Source: Rhizobium cauense
Lineage (GTDB): Bacteria > Pseudomonadota > Alphaproteobacteria > Rhizobiales > Rhizobiaceae
Length of the DNA: 64,000 nt
Direction of reading: 5' to 3'
Assembly: GCF_019511525.1 (NCBI RefSeq)
Contig: NZ_JAEUAT010000025.1
Span: 1-64,000 of the forward strand
Shown here: in pieces, positions 25,221 through 34,327 of the stretch
Numbering within the stretch: position 1 is the first letter of the stretch
Layout of the letters: every line of letters begins with the position of its first letter
Notes under the pieces: generated by a model
The model's database searches: none
The model's input: the letters and a program-made list of their open reading frames with translations, nothing else
Told to the model about the DNA's origin: nothing
Position numbers and translations under genes: made by a program

Positions 25221-26546
25221 TTAGATAGATTTTCCGTCAATAAGACCTAAAGGCGGTTTTGGATAGGGGCGTGTTCCAAAGGCAGCCGCAAGGCTCTGCG
25301 CGAACATGAAATCAAATCGTGTCAAAAAACGGTCGAAGGGCGAAAAATAGGGCGTGACCCTGACTTTCCCGGCAACCTCGCCTGGAACTCCTTTCCCTTC
25401 CGCATCGACTATACGTGGTGACACCGACCAGGCCCTTCTGACGACACCTCGAGGCAATTGACCGGCCGGCGCTTCCGCCACGCCCGCGACGATGCAGATC
25501 TTCGCCCGAGCGGCATTTTCTACCGCCAACCGGCCATCCCAGACACCGCTTGCGCCCGGCGCGAGCGTCAACGGCAGGATGCCCCGGTCTTCGCGCACCA
25601 GAAAGAGACCGTCGCGCCGAAGGTCGAAAACCACCCTCCCCGCCGTCATCCGTCCCAAGGCACCTTTCTCGATCAGAGCAAGCACATCGTCCATATGCTT
25701 GCGACCAAGGGCAAACGGCTGCCCTCCAAATACCGCAGCAAGGCGCGCAATGGCATAGCCCAGGATAGACCTGTCGGCGGCCAGCCCGCTCGGAACCAGC
25801 TGACCGATCATCGGAGAGTGAAGAACGAAATACTGATCCAACCACCGTGCCGCCAGCAAGCCACTGCTCGCACGCAGATCGCTCGCCTCGTTCGCTACGA
25901 GCGCCGCGTCCGCTTCTTCGGCCAAGCGCTGGCGCGTGCGGACGCGCTCGTACTTCGGATCGTCATTGCTCGGATCATCAACCCACGAAACCTGCCGCTC
26001 CCGAAGAAAATCACGGATCATCTCGCGTCCGCAGCCAAGTAGCGGTCGGGCGACCCACATGCGTCGATCGAACAGAACGAGGTCGGCTATGCCGGTGCTT
26101 GGGCGTTCCGAACGCCGCATACGCATGGCAAGCGTCTCGCGCTGATCATCCGCTGTGTGCGCGGTCACGACAATGTCAGCATTCAGGCCGTCTGCCGCAT
26201 CGGCAAGCAGGGCGTATCGCGCCTCGCGCGCCGCCGCCATGATGCCTGTCTTCGGCTTGTGATTTTCCCAAACCTTGGTCAGGTGCGGAATATCGAGAGA
26301 GTTGCAGAGGGCTGCGACCTGGCGCGCCTCGTCGGCGGATTCTGGGCGCAACGCGTGGTCGACGGTCGCGGCGCAAAGTGAGAGTTGAGAATTGGGCATG
26401 GCCTTCAGGGCTTCGGCGAGGGCCAAAAGCAGGCCTGTTGAATCGCTTCCACCCGAAATCGCGACAAGGATGCGCGAGGGGCCGCTCAGCGAGGCAAGGA
26501 AACGGCGCGCTGCCGTCTCAAGCGGAAGGGGGCCGTCCGGGCACAA
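25221..26546 (-). CDS. tilS: tRNA(Ile)-lysidine synthase
   Basis: The 441-residue enzyme forms lysidine at C34 of tRNA-Ile2(CAT) so that it reads AUA. The PP-loop motif is ISGGSDSTGLL near residue 30, and the HTADDQRETLAMRM segment follows. The only start before the PP-loop is TTG at 26546, twelve bases after the cpoB stop; the next ATG lies past the active site. The C-terminal region is divergent, as usual. It is the last gene coupled to the Tol-Pal block. Confidence 0.92.
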   Translation of the reverse strand: MCPDGPLPLETAARRFLASLSGPSRILVAISGGSDSTGLLLALAEALKAMPNSQLSLCAATVDHALRPESADEARQVAALCNSLDIPHLTKVWENHKPKTGIMAAAREARYALLADAADGLNADIVVTAHTADDQRETLAMRMRRSERPSTGIADLVLFDRRMWVARPLLGCGREMIRDFLRERQVSWVDDPSNDDPKYERVRTRQRLAEEADAALVANEASDLRASSGLLAARWLDQYFVLHSPMIGQLVPSGLAADRSILGYAIARLAAVFGGQPFALGRKHMDDVLALIEKGALGRMTAGRVVFDLRRDGLFLVREDRGILPLTLAPGASGVWDGRLAVENAARAKICIVAGVAEAPAGQLPRGVVRRAWSVSPRIVDAEGKGVPGEVAGKVRVTPYFSPFDRFLTRFDFMFAQSLAAAFGTRPYPKPPLGLIDGKSI

Positions 26547-26558
26547 AACCGGAGGGCC

Positions 26559-27551
26559 TTAGCAGGCGAGACGCTTTTGCTCGCTGGCAACCTTGGTTAT
26601 CACGGCACGCGAGGCCTTCGGATAACGCTTCGGGACCTCTCGCAGCGTGGCGCAAGCGGTTTCCGTATTGTCGAGCGCAGCGAGCGACATGCCGAGCTTC
26701 AGCAGCATCTCAGGCGCCTTCTCCGAGCTGCCATACTTCTTATGCGCATCCAGGAACGTCTTCGCGGCCTGGTTAAACTTGCCCTGTGAGTAAAGCGCTT
26801 CGCCAAGCCAGAAATTGGCATCGGCTGCGCGTGCACTGCTCGGATACTGAGCAATGTACTGCGTGAACTCCTCTTCCGCCGTCGAATAGTCGCCAGAAAG
26901 GACATGGCCATAGGCCGCCTTGTACTGGTCGGCCTCGCTGCCGAGCGAGGCAGTCTGCGACGAACGACCGGAATCCACGCCCGGAACTGGGCCGGATCCA
27001 ACCGTAGCATCCTCGTTGACCGAACCACCGACTGGATTGCCGTTTTGGTCGAACTGCATCGAACCAAGCTGCTTGGGCGGCTGGCCGAGACCATCATTCG
27101 CGGGCACATCGGTCGAGGGAGCCGTTTCGGCTCCCTGCGGTGTCTCGATGATGCGGGCGACGTCATCACCGCCCCGAGCCGGAGGAGGCACATCGGCCTC
27201 GCTCTTCTTCATCGTCTTGGAGCTGCCGCCGGCGCTGCTACCGCCGCCCTTCTCCAGTTCCTGGAACCGGAATTCGTTGTCTTCCTGCGCCTTGCGGATC
27301 GTTTCCTGCATCTGCAGGAGCTGGAAGCTCATCTCCTCGATGCGGCCGTTCAGCTGACGCAGCTGCTCTTCCAGCTGCTGGACGCGAACTTCGGCGCCGC
27401 CGGCCTGCACGTTTACAATCGGTGCCTGCTGCTGCCGATCCGCAGCCCTGCCGCCGATCTGCCAACCGAAAAGCGAGGTCGCGTTCGCCGATTGGCCCGC
27501 GCCAGCCGCGGCCGCGAGGCACAGCATGCCCGCCACGACAAGTTTCTTCAT
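26559..27551 (-). CDS. cpoB: Cell-division coordinator CpoB (YbgF)
   Basis: The 330-residue periplasmic protein has a signal peptide (MLCLAAAAGAGQSANA), a coiled-coil trimerisation section (residues ~48-95, VQQLEEQLRQLNGRIEEM), a long low-complexity linker, and a C-terminal TPR domain (DQYKAAYGHVLSGDYSTAEE, then repeats to the end) ending in Cys. CpoB links peptidoglycan synthesis with Tol-driven outer-membrane constriction. It follows pal as usual, but a terminator stands between them. Confidence 0.93.
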   Translation of the reverse strand: MKKLVVAGMLCLAAAAGAGQSANATSLFGWQIGGRAADRQQQAPIVNVQAGGAEVRVQQLEEQLRQLNGRIEEMSFQLLQMQETIRKAQEDNEFRFQELEKGGGSSAGGSSKTMKKSEADVPPPARGGDDVARIIETPQGAETAPSTDVPANDGLGQPPKQLGSMQFDQNGNPVGGSVNEDATVGSGPVPGVDSGRSSQTASLGSEADQYKAAYGHVLSGDYSTAEEEFTQYIAQYPSSARAADANFWLGEALYSQGKFNQAAKTFLDAHKKYGSSEKAPEMLLKLGMSLAALDNTETACATLREVPKRYPKASRAVITKVASEQKRLAC

Positions 27552-27656
27552 ATGGTTTGTCCTGTCCCTGTGATTCTTCGCGCCATCTGCACGAACGGGA
27601 GATTTTTACAATTGCTTTCAAAAAGCAACGGAAACCGGCCAAAGTGTGTTCAAAAA

Positions 27657-27688
27657 GAAAAGGCGGCCCGCAATGGAGCCGCCTTTCT
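27657..27688 (-). terminator. Rho-independent terminator after pal
   Basis: On the minus strand AAAGGCGGC and GCCGCCTTT pair around CCGCAATGGA-type loop sequence and are followed by TTCTTTTTG. It lies between pal and cpoB. Confidence 0.8.
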
Positions 27689-27729
27689 AAATTGTAATAT
27701 TTCCCGGCATTTGCTTGCCGGAGGGGCAC

Positions 27730-28260
27730 TTACATGCCAGCGCCACCGAGAACGGTGACGGCGCGGCGGTTCTGCGACCAGCAGGAAATATCGTCGCAGA
27801 CGGCAACCGGGCGTTCCTTGCCGTAGGAGATCGTCTTCATGCGCTGTGCCGGAACGCCACGCGAAGCGAGGTAGTCCTTGGTGGCGGCAGCACGGCGAGC
27901 GCCGAGAGCAAGGTTGTATTCGCGCGTGCCACGTTCGTCGGCATGGCCTTCGACGGTGATCGCATATTTCGGGTAACGGGACAGCCACTGGGCCTGACGG
28001 TCGAGCGTCTGGGCAGCGTCAGCACGGATCGACGTCGAGTCGGTGTCGAAGAAGATGCGGTCGCCGACATTGACCGTGAAGTCCTGAGCCGAACCCGGGG
28101 TCGCGGCACCGGCGCCAAGGCCGAGGTCGCCGGCGCTGTTGGCCATGTTCTTCTTGTTGGCGCAACCGGCCAGAGCAAGACCGGCGACAAGCGCGATCAT
28201 GACGGGGTTACGGGCGAAATTCTGCATGCGGCTCATTGCCGGGGTGTGAATTCGGCTCAT
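27730..28260 (-). CDS. pal: Peptidoglycan-associated lipoprotein Pal
   Basis: ATG 28260 follows AAGGAG by eight bases; the frame reaches further upstream but the extension looks non-coding. The 176-residue product has a type II signal with lipobox LALAGC, a linker, and an OmpA-like peptidoglycan-binding domain (FFDTDSTSIRADA, ITVEGHADERGTREYNLALGARRA). It anchors the outer membrane to peptidoglycan and binds TolB. A CtrA-like box lies about 75 bp upstream, so pal may also be transcribed apart from tolB. Confidence 0.96.
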   Translation of the reverse strand: MSRIHTPAMSRMQNFARNPVMIALVAGLALAGCANKKNMANSAGDLGLGAGAATPGSAQDFTVNVGDRIFFDTDSTSIRADAAQTLDRQAQWLSRYPKYAITVEGHADERGTREYNLALGARRAAATKDYLASRGVPAQRMKTISYGKERPVAVCDDISCWSQNRRAVTVLGGAGM

Positions 28261-28335
28261 GGCCGGTCTCCTTGCGATTTGATTAAGGTTGCCGGACTGT
28301 AACCTCGTTGGGTTAATCGGCATTCAAGAATTATG

Positions 28336-28351
28336 GTTAACAAATGGTTGA
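28336..28351 (-). promoter_or_regulatory. CtrA-like box upstream of pal
   Basis: On the minus strand TCAA-CCATTTG-TTAAC equals the CtrA consensus with one mismatch and is followed by CAT, giving a TTAACCAT half-site. It is 76 bp upstream of the pal start in the tolB-pal gap. Confidence 0.5.
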
Positions 28352-28416
28352 TTTGTCCCTCAGTCGCCCCAATCCGGGATCTTTGCGGCGACAAAAAGGC
28401 ACATCCACAGGCATTA

Positions 28417-29727
28417 CTACTCGAGAAGCGGCGACCAGGCCGGGTCTGAAGCGTAGTTCGGCGTCTTGATCAGCTGCTCGTTGTAACCTGTCAGGTCGAT
28501 CGAGTAGAGCTGCGGACCACCGGCACCAGCGGCCTGGCGGAAGAACATGATAACGCGGCCATTCGGCGCCCAGGTCGGACCTTCGTTGTGGAAGCCCGTC
28601 GTCAGGATGCGCTCGCCCGAACCATCCGGCTTCATGACGCCGATCGAGAACTTCCCACCCGACTGCTTGGTAAACGCGATGAGATCGCCACGCGGAGACC
28701 AGACCGGCGTGGAGTAGTTGCCGTCGCCGAAGGAGATACGGGTCTGGCCGGAGCCATCCGCGTTCATGACGTAGATCTGCTGCTTGCCGCCGCGGTCGCT
28801 TTCGAACACGATCCGCCCGCCGTCCGGCGAGTAGGACGGCGACGTATCGATCGCGGCCGTCGAGGTCAGGCGCGTCGTGGTGCGCGAACGCAGGTCCATC
28901 GTGTAGATGTTGGCATTGCCTTCCTGCTGAAGGCTCATGACCACCTTCTGACCATCCGGCGAGAAGCGTGGCGAGAAGGTCATGCCCGGGAAGTTGCCGA
29001 CGACTTCGCGCTGTCCCGTCTCGAGCTGCAGCAGGTAGACCCGCGGCTGCTGGTTGGCGAAGGACATGTAGGTGACTTCCTGACGGTTCGGCGAGAAGCG
29101 CGGCGTCAGAACGAGGTCGCTGCCGTTCGTCAGCATGCGGACGTTGTAGCCGTCCTGGTCCATGATGGCGAGCTGGCGCTTGCGCTCCTGCTTCGTACCG
29201 GATTCGGAAACGAAGACGACGCGGGTATCGAAATAGCCTTCCTCGCCGGTGATCTGCTTGTAGATCGCATCAGCGATGATGTGGGCCACACGGCGCCAGT
29301 TTTCAGGCTGCGTGTAGAACTGCTGGCCGGTCATCTGCGTGCCGGCAAACGTATCCCACAGACGGAACTCGGCGCGAAGCCGACCGTCGCTTTCCTGTGT
29401 CACGCGACCAGTCACGAGCGCCTGGGCGTTGATGACCTTCCAGTCCTCGAAGCGCGGAGCAGCATCCGGGTTGGAAATCTTCTCGATGAAAGCGTTCTTG
29501 TTGATCGGTGCGAAGAGGCCGGAGCGCTGAAGATCGGCGGCAATCACCTGCGAAACCTGAGCGCCCATGTCGCCCTGCAGGAAATCCGTGATCGCGATCG
29601 GCAGCGGCTCGACGTTCCCCTTGTTGATATTGATTTCGACAAGCGCGTTTGCGGGCGTGGCGACAACCGCAGTGGTTATCATGCCGACGGCGACCATCAG
29701 GGCGCGAATGAGGGAACACTTGGTCAT
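28417..29727 (-). CDS. tolB: Tol-Pal system protein TolB
   Basis: The 436-residue periplasmic protein starts at ATG 29727 with a signal peptide ending near ANALVEI. It has the N-terminal anticodon-binding-like domain (PLPIAITDFLQGDMG) and a six-bladed beta-propeller with repeated blades of the type PRFSPNRQEVTYMSF, PRFSPDGQKVVMS, PSYSPDGGRIVFES and PVWSPRGDLIAFT. It couples TolA to Pal. The frame also has an ATG at 29748 that overlaps the tolA end, but AAAGG ten bases ahead favours 29727. Confidence 0.96.
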   Translation of the reverse strand: MTKCSLIRALMVAVGMITTAVVATPANALVEININKGNVEPLPIAITDFLQGDMGAQVSQVIAADLQRSGLFAPINKNAFIEKISNPDAAPRFEDWKVINAQALVTGRVTQESDGRLRAEFRLWDTFAGTQMTGQQFYTQPENWRRVAHIIADAIYKQITGEEGYFDTRVVFVSESGTKQERKRQLAIMDQDGYNVRMLTNGSDLVLTPRFSPNRQEVTYMSFANQQPRVYLLQLETGQREVVGNFPGMTFSPRFSPDGQKVVMSLQQEGNANIYTMDLRSRTTTRLTSTAAIDTSPSYSPDGGRIVFESDRGGKQQIYVMNADGSGQTRISFGDGNYSTPVWSPRGDLIAFTKQSGGKFSIGVMKPDGSGERILTTGFHNEGPTWAPNGRVIMFFRQAAGAGGPQLYSIDLTGYNEQLIKTPNYASDPAWSPLLE

Positions 29728-29749
29728 TGAGGACAAGCCTTTCAGCATT

Positions 29750-30886
29750 TTAAAGGGCTAGATCGCTGGGGTCGAAATTGACGATGACTTCGCCCCAGGC
29801 GTCATATTTGTCTTTCGGAAGGTTCGTGAAGGGCGACGACTTCATGACGGCGCGCTTCGCTCCGCTCGCCAACGCCATGCGCGTCGCCTCGTTGGTACCG
29901 CCAACCGCTTCGACCTCAGGCGAGCCGATGATGTTGCCATCCGGGTCAAGCTTCATGTGAACCTTGATGCGAACGTCGCTGGCACCTTCCATCCCGGGAA
30001 TAACCGACCAGTTGCCGGCAATCGCGCTACGCAAGGCGTCCATCTCGCTCATTGAAAGCTTGGAGCCGCCGGTGGCCTTCTTGGCACCGAGCGAAGCAAC
30101 CTGGGTCGAGTTCTTGGCGCCACCGGGCGACGGGTCCTGCTTGTTCAGCAGCGCCGCAATGTCGTCGGCATTGAAGTCGCTCTGCTTGGAGGAGGCGGAT
30201 TTGGCCTTCTCCTGCTTCTTGTCCGCCTTCTTCTTGTCCGTCGGCTTTTCGTCCGCCTTCGCCTGGTCCTCGGTCTTCTTCTCCGGGGGCTTTTCGGCAG
30301 GCTTCTGTTCCGGCGGCTTCGGCTGCGGCTTCACAACTGGAGTCGGGACCTTGTCCGGCAGCGCCTCAGCGTCCGGCTTCGGTGGCTCCGGCTGTTCCTG
30401 CGGCGTTTCCTCCGGCTTCGGTGGGGTTGGGGTCGGCGGGGTGATTTCGGGCTTCGGCGGCGTAATGGACGCGACCTGCTTCGGCTCGACGTCCGTCTCC
30501 TCCTTCATGATGTCCTTCACCTCATTGGGGACGGGATCATTCTGCGGAAGAGGCTTTTCGACCGCCTTCGGGGCAGCGGCGCTCTCGTTGTTGCTGGGCT
30601 TGGCGTTCGGGACCGGCGGCGTCTTGAGGTCGACCTTGTTCTCGCCCATGTTCTCGGCGTTTTCGACATTTGTCGGCTTGGAGGTCGGCTTCGGCGCCGG
30701 CTTTTCACTCGGCTTGGCCGTCTTGTCGCCCTGCTGCATCTGCGTCATTTCTTCGACAGGCACGAGGTCGACGGGCATCGCCTCGAAATCCTCGACCTTG
30801 AACTGCTCCGGGCTGCCGATCGAAACCAGAGCCCAGGCGAGCAGTGCACAGTGCAGCACAGCAGATGTGACGATACTGGCCTTCAT
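29750..30886 (-). CDS. tolA: Tol-Pal system protein TolA
   Basis: The 378-residue protein has one N-terminal membrane helix (TSAVLHCALLAWALVSIG), a long Pro/Lys/Glu-rich periplasmic stalk (residues ~45-245, with repeats such as PPKPEETPQEQPEPPKP), and a C-terminal TonB-like domain ending VIVNFDPSDLAL. It transmits the TolQR proton-motive force to TolB and Pal. The start has a weak ribosome-binding site and lies eight bases after tolR, so coupling is likely. Confidence 0.94.
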   Translation of the reverse strand: MKASIVTSAVLHCALLAWALVSIGSPEQFKVEDFEAMPVDLVPVEEMTQMQQGDKTAKPSEKPAPKPTSKPTNVENAENMGENKVDLKTPPVPNAKPSNNESAAAPKAVEKPLPQNDPVPNEVKDIMKEETDVEPKQVASITPPKPEITPPTPTPPKPEETPQEQPEPPKPDAEALPDKVPTPVVKPQPKPPEQKPAEKPPEKKTEDQAKADEKPTDKKKADKKQEKAKSASSKQSDFNADDIAALLNKQDPSPGGAKNSTQVASLGAKKATGGSKLSMSEMDALRSAIAGNWSVIPGMEGASDVRIKVHMKLDPDGNIIGSPEVEAVGGTNEATRMALASGAKRAVMKSSPFTNLPKDKYDAWGEVIVNFDPSDLAL

Positions 30887-30894
30887 AGCGTTCG

Positions 30895-31353
30895 CTATTG
30901 GTCCTTCTTCTCTTGCGTCACGAGGCCGATGTTCTTGAAGCCCGCACCCTGGATGCGCGCCATAACGTCGGCGATCACGCCGTAAGGCGCGGTCGAATCG
31001 CCGCGGACGAAGATGCGCTCATTGTAGCCGGTGGTCGCGATCGCCTCGAGCTTGGCGGCAATCTCCTCCGGCGGAATCGGGGTTTCCTGAAGGAATACTT
31101 CACCGCTGTTCTTGACGGAGATCGTGATCGGCTGTGTTTCGGAATTCAGCGCCTTGGCCTGCGTTTCCGGCAGGTCCACCGGCACGCCGACGGTCATCAT
31201 CGGTGCTGCGACCATGAAGATGATCAGAAGCACGAGCATAACGTCGACGAGCGGCGTCACGTTGATTTCGGAGATTGCACCGCCTCTGTGGCCACCGCGA
31301 CGACGACGGCTTCCACCGCCGCCTCCGCCACCGCTTGGAGCACCCATACCCAT
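30895..31353 (-). CDS. tolR: Tol-Pal system protein TolR
   Basis: The 152-residue protein has a Gly/Arg-rich cytoplasmic head (SGGGGGGGSRRRRGGHRGG), one membrane helix with the key Asp (ISEINVTPLVDVMLVLLIIF) and an ExbD/TolR periplasmic domain. It forms the proton channel with TolQ. The start follows GGAG by eight bases and lies 23 bp after tolQ. Confidence 0.95.
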   Translation of the reverse strand: MGMGAPSGGGGGGGSRRRRGGHRGGAISEINVTPLVDVMLVLLIIFMVAAPMMTVGVPVDLPETQAKALNSETQPITISVKNSGEVFLQETPIPPEEIAAKLEAIATTGYNERIFVRGDSTAPYGVIADVMARIQGAGFKNIGLVTQEKKDQ

Positions 31354-31376
31354 ATCGTTGACTCCGTTTCCGTCGG

Positions 31377-32096
31377 TTACTGCGCGGCCTGACGCGGCTG
31401 CAGCTTTTCATCAATCTGGCGCGAAAGGATGGCCGAGAATTCGTCCGCGAACCCTTCCATGCGGGCAGAAAGCTTGCCGGCGTCTGCAGTGAACTTGTTG
31501 TAGGCGATAACGGCCGGGATAGCGGCGACAAGGCCGATAGCGGTAGCCAGCAGCGCTTCGGCGATACCGGGGGCAACGACCGCGAGGTTGGTCGACTTCG
31601 AACCGGCGATCGCCTGGAACGAGGTCATGATACCGACGACGGTACCGAAGAGACCGATGAACGGACCGGCCGAACCGATGGTCGCGAGCGACCCGAGGCG
31701 GGCGGAGAGATATTCGGATTCACGAGAGAGCGTGACGTCCATGGCACGGTCGATACGCATCTGCAGGCCGATCGGCGAGCGTGCGCCGCGTTCGAACGAC
31801 TTCTTCCATTCGCGCATGGCGGCGACGAAGATCGAGGCGAGGCCCGTATTGTTGCGTTCCGACAGCGTGCGGTAAAGCTCTTCCAACGACTGGCCCGACC
31901 AGAAGACCTGCTCGAACTTGTCGAACTGGCGGCGCGCACGGCCAAATGCCAGATACTTGTCGATGACGATCGCCCAGGTCCAGACAGAGGCTGCGATAAG
32001 CCCGAGCATGACCAGCTTGACGACCAGACCTGCCTGCATGAAAAGCGACCAGAGACTGACGTCCGTGTGAGCCGCTGCCAATCCTACTTGTTCCAT
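31377..32096 (-). CDS. tolQ: Tol-Pal system protein TolQ
   Basis: The 239-residue product starts MEQVGLAAAHTD at 32096; the frame upstream to 32231 has no membrane or family character. It is an ExbB/TolQ-type protein with three membrane helices (LVVKLVMLGLIAASVWTWAI near residue 22, and two around residues 130-205, including GPFIGLFGTVVGIMTSF). It is the first gene of tolQRAB. The 435-bp region upstream holds a CtrA-like box. Confidence 0.95.
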   Translation of the reverse strand: MEQVGLAAAHTDVSLWSLFMQAGLVVKLVMLGLIAASVWTWAIVIDKYLAFGRARRQFDKFEQVFWSGQSLEELYRTLSERNNTGLASIFVAAMREWKKSFERGARSPIGLQMRIDRAMDVTLSRESEYLSARLGSLATIGSAGPFIGLFGTVVGIMTSFQAIAGSKSTNLAVVAPGIAEALLATAIGLVAAIPAVIAYNKFTADAGKLSARMEGFADEFSAILSRQIDEKLQPRQAAQ

Positions 32097-32531
32097 TGAT
32101 CCAAAATCCCCGAATCCAAACGCCCGGCACTTGACCGGGCGGCACAAAGTGATCTCGCAAGAAGTGTCTGGCGGCCGCCGCCCAAAGCCCTGGTCAAGCT
32201 TCCAAGCTCTTATCGCCTTCCTTGCCGTCAATTTTGGTCAAAGGAAGGCGTGCACCGCACAAACTCTGACAATCCGAGTAAGACACTATTATGGTTAACA
32301 GTTCGTTAGCGCCGGATGATGACAGCGAAACTATCGGCGAAAGATGTATCCTTGGATTACTTGGTCAGATCTTGAGTCGATGACCAAAACAGCGCTCATC
32401 TTGCAGCGCGGAAATTCCTTCACACAAAACTCATGTTTATGCAAGCGCGGAATCGGCGTCTTTGCGGGCCTTGCGCTGTGAGCGGGTCGAATTGCCGCGG
32501 CGAATGCCCCACAGCCGAGCGGCAACATTCC
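32097..32531. other. 435-bp intergenic region between ybgC and tolQ
   Basis: This gap should contain the tolQRAB promoter, with a CtrA-like box at 32294-32309 about 200 bp before tolQ. The small minus frame at 32331-32528 has no family features or good start and I do not accept it as a gene. I see no terminator with a clear U-run after ybgC, so ybgC transcription may continue into tolQ. Confidence 0.45.
32294..32309 (-). promoter_or_regulatory. CtrA-like box upstream of tolQ
   Basis: On the minus strand CTAA-CGAACTG-TTAAC is one mismatch from TTAA-N7-TTAAC and continues into CAT (TTAACCAT). It is placed where the tol operon promoter is expected. Confidence 0.5.
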
Positions 32532-32987
32532 TCACAATGGCTTGCTGCCTTCGAGGAACTTTTCCGCAAGCGTTTCCGGCAATCGGCGCGGCCGTGCTTT
32601 CGCGTTGATGACAGCAATGATGACCTTTGCCGCGATCAGCAGCGTTTCCCCGCGCCGGATTTCCTGCGTGAGCACCATCTTGGCCCCGCCGGCTTTCTCC
32701 GTGTGGGTCAGCACGGTCAGGATATCATCCATCCGCGCCGGTTGCTTGAAGTCGATCTCCATCCGGTGGACAACGAAGACAAGCCCCTCCTCGTCCGCAT
32801 TGATGAGTTCCCGCTGCTCGACGCCGAGGCACCGCAGATAGTCGGTGCGGCCGCGCTCGAGGAAATGCAGGTAGCGCGCGTGATAGACAAGGCCGGAGAA
32901 GTCGGTGTCCTCATAGTAGACGCGCTGCAGGAGTCGGTGACCCGTTTCCGTGAGTTCGCCCGAAATCGAAAAACCGTTGTCCGCCAT
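32532..32987 (-). CDS. ybgC: Tol-Pal-associated acyl-CoA thioesterase YbgC
   Basis: ATG 32987 follows TGGAG. The 151-residue hot-dog thioesterase has the catalytic segment VYYEDTDFSGLVYHARYLHFLERGR, containing the Asp of the 4-hydroxybenzoyl-CoA thioesterase type. It sits ahead of tolQ as in many proteobacteria and may act in phospholipid metabolism; physiological substrate is uncertain. Confidence 0.93.
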   Translation of the reverse strand: MADNGFSISGELTETGHRLLQRVYYEDTDFSGLVYHARYLHFLERGRTDYLRCLGVEQRELINADEEGLVFVVHRMEIDFKQPARMDDILTVLTHTEKAGGAKMVLTQEIRRGETLLIAAKVIIAVINAKARPRRLPETLAEKFLEGSKPL

Positions 32988-33106
32988 AATTTTCTCCAAA
33001 GTCACGCGCCCTCTTTGGCGGAAGACTTTCGGCCTTGCAAGCATTGAACAATTGTCACGCTTCCTAAGTAATTTTCGACAGAGACATTCAAGCAGGAGAC
33101 GACACG

Positions 33107-34327
33107 ATGAAGATTGCAGTGATGGGCGGGGACGGATTTATCGGCTGGCCGACATCATTGCATCTCTCTGACGCGGGGCACGACATCCATATCCTCGACA
33201 ATCTATCGCGGCGGTGGATCGACACCGAACTGGGTGTGCAATCGCTGACGCCGATGGACTCGATCCAGGAACGCACCCGCATCTGGCACGCCGAAACCGG
33301 CCGGCGCATTCACTTCAACCTCATCGATCTCGCCAAGGACTATGAGCTGCTGAAGAAGTGGCTGGCGGAAAACCGCCCGGATGCGATCGTCCATTTTGCC
33401 GAGCAGCGTGCCGCCCCCTACTCCATGAAGAGCGATCGCCACAAGAACTATACGGTCAACAACAACGTCAACGCCACTCATAACCTCCTGAACGCACTTG
33501 TCGAACTCCAGCTCGACTCGCATCTGATCCACCTCGGCACGATGGGCGTCTACGGCTATTCGACGGTCGGGGCGGCGATCCCGGAGGGCTATCTGCCCGT
33601 CAGCATCGAGACGGCGAACGGCGAGACTGTCAGCCAGGAAATCCTCTATCCTTCCAATCCCGGCTCGATCTACCACATGACAAAGTGCCTGGATCAGCTG
33701 CTTTTCCAATTCTACGCCAAGAACGATGGCCTGCGCATCACCGACCTGCACCAAGGCATCGTCTGGGGCACGCACACGGAGCAGACGCGCCGCCACCCGC
33801 AGCTCATCAATCGCTTCGACTATGACGGCGACTACGGCACCGTGCTGAACCGCTTCCTCATCCAGGCCGCGATCGGATATCCGCTGACCGTTCACGGCAC
33901 CGGCGGCCAGACCCGCGCCTTCATCCATATTCAGGATTCCGTGCGCTGCATCGAACTGGCATTGAAAAACCCACCTGCCCGCGGCGCCCGCGTCGAGATC
34001 TTCAACCAGATGACGGAAACGCATCGGGTACGCGATCTGGCGGAGATGATCGCCAGAATAAGCGGCGCCGAGATTGCGTGGCTACCGAACCCGCGCAAGG
34101 AGGCGCAGGAGAACGAACTGATCGTCAGGAACGAGAAGTTCCGCAACCTCGGCCTCGAGCCGATCACCCTGCAGGCAGGGCTTCTCAGCGAAATCGTCGA
34201 CGTCGCGAAGAAATTCGCCTATCGTGTCGATCGGTCGCGCGTCCCCGCGGTTTCCGCCTGGACGAAAGACATTGCCGCGACGATCAACTACGATCCGGAA
34301 GGCACGAGGCTAAAATCGGTTTCATGA
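33107..34327 (+). CDS. sqdB: UDP-sulfoquinovose synthase
   Basis: The 406-residue SDR enzyme makes UDP-sulfoquinovose from UDP-glucose and sulfite for the sulfolipid SQDG. The NAD motif GGDGFIGWPTSLHL is at the N-terminus. The catalytic Tyr-x3-Lys is in SIYHMTKCLDQLLF, with the partner Thr in HLGTMGVYGYST. The SqdB-specific insert QRAAPYSMKSDRHKNYTVNN is present. The start is shown by the N-terminal motif. Its stop overlaps the sqdD start as ATGA, so sqdB-sqdD-sqdC is a tight operon. Confidence 0.96.
   Translation: MKIAVMGGDGFIGWPTSLHLSDAGHDIHILDNLSRRWIDTELGVQSLTPMDSIQERTRIWHAETGRRIHFNLIDLAKDYELLKKWLAENRPDAIVHFAEQRAAPYSMKSDRHKNYTVNNNVNATHNLLNALVELQLDSHLIHLGTMGVYGYSTVGAAIPEGYLPVSIETANGETVSQEILYPSNPGSIYHMTKCLDQLLFQFYAKNDGLRITDLHQGIVWGTHTEQTRRHPQLINRFDYDGDYGTVLNRFLIQAAIGYPLTVHGTGGQTRAFIHIQDSVRCIELALKNPPARGARVEIFNQMTETHRVRDLAEMIARISGAEIAWLPNPRKEAQENELIVRNEKFRNLGLEPITLQAGLLSEIVDVAKKFAYRVDRSRVPAVSAWTKDIAATINYDPEGTRLKSVS

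Noticed and set aside
29964..30938. 324-codon Ser/Gly/Phe-rich plus-strand frame
   Set aside because: Antisense of the Pro/Lys-rich tolA stalk; its odd composition follows from the opposite strand.
32331..32528. 65-codon minus frame in the ybgC-tolQ gap
   Set aside because: No good start site, no family features, and the gap must hold the tol promoter.
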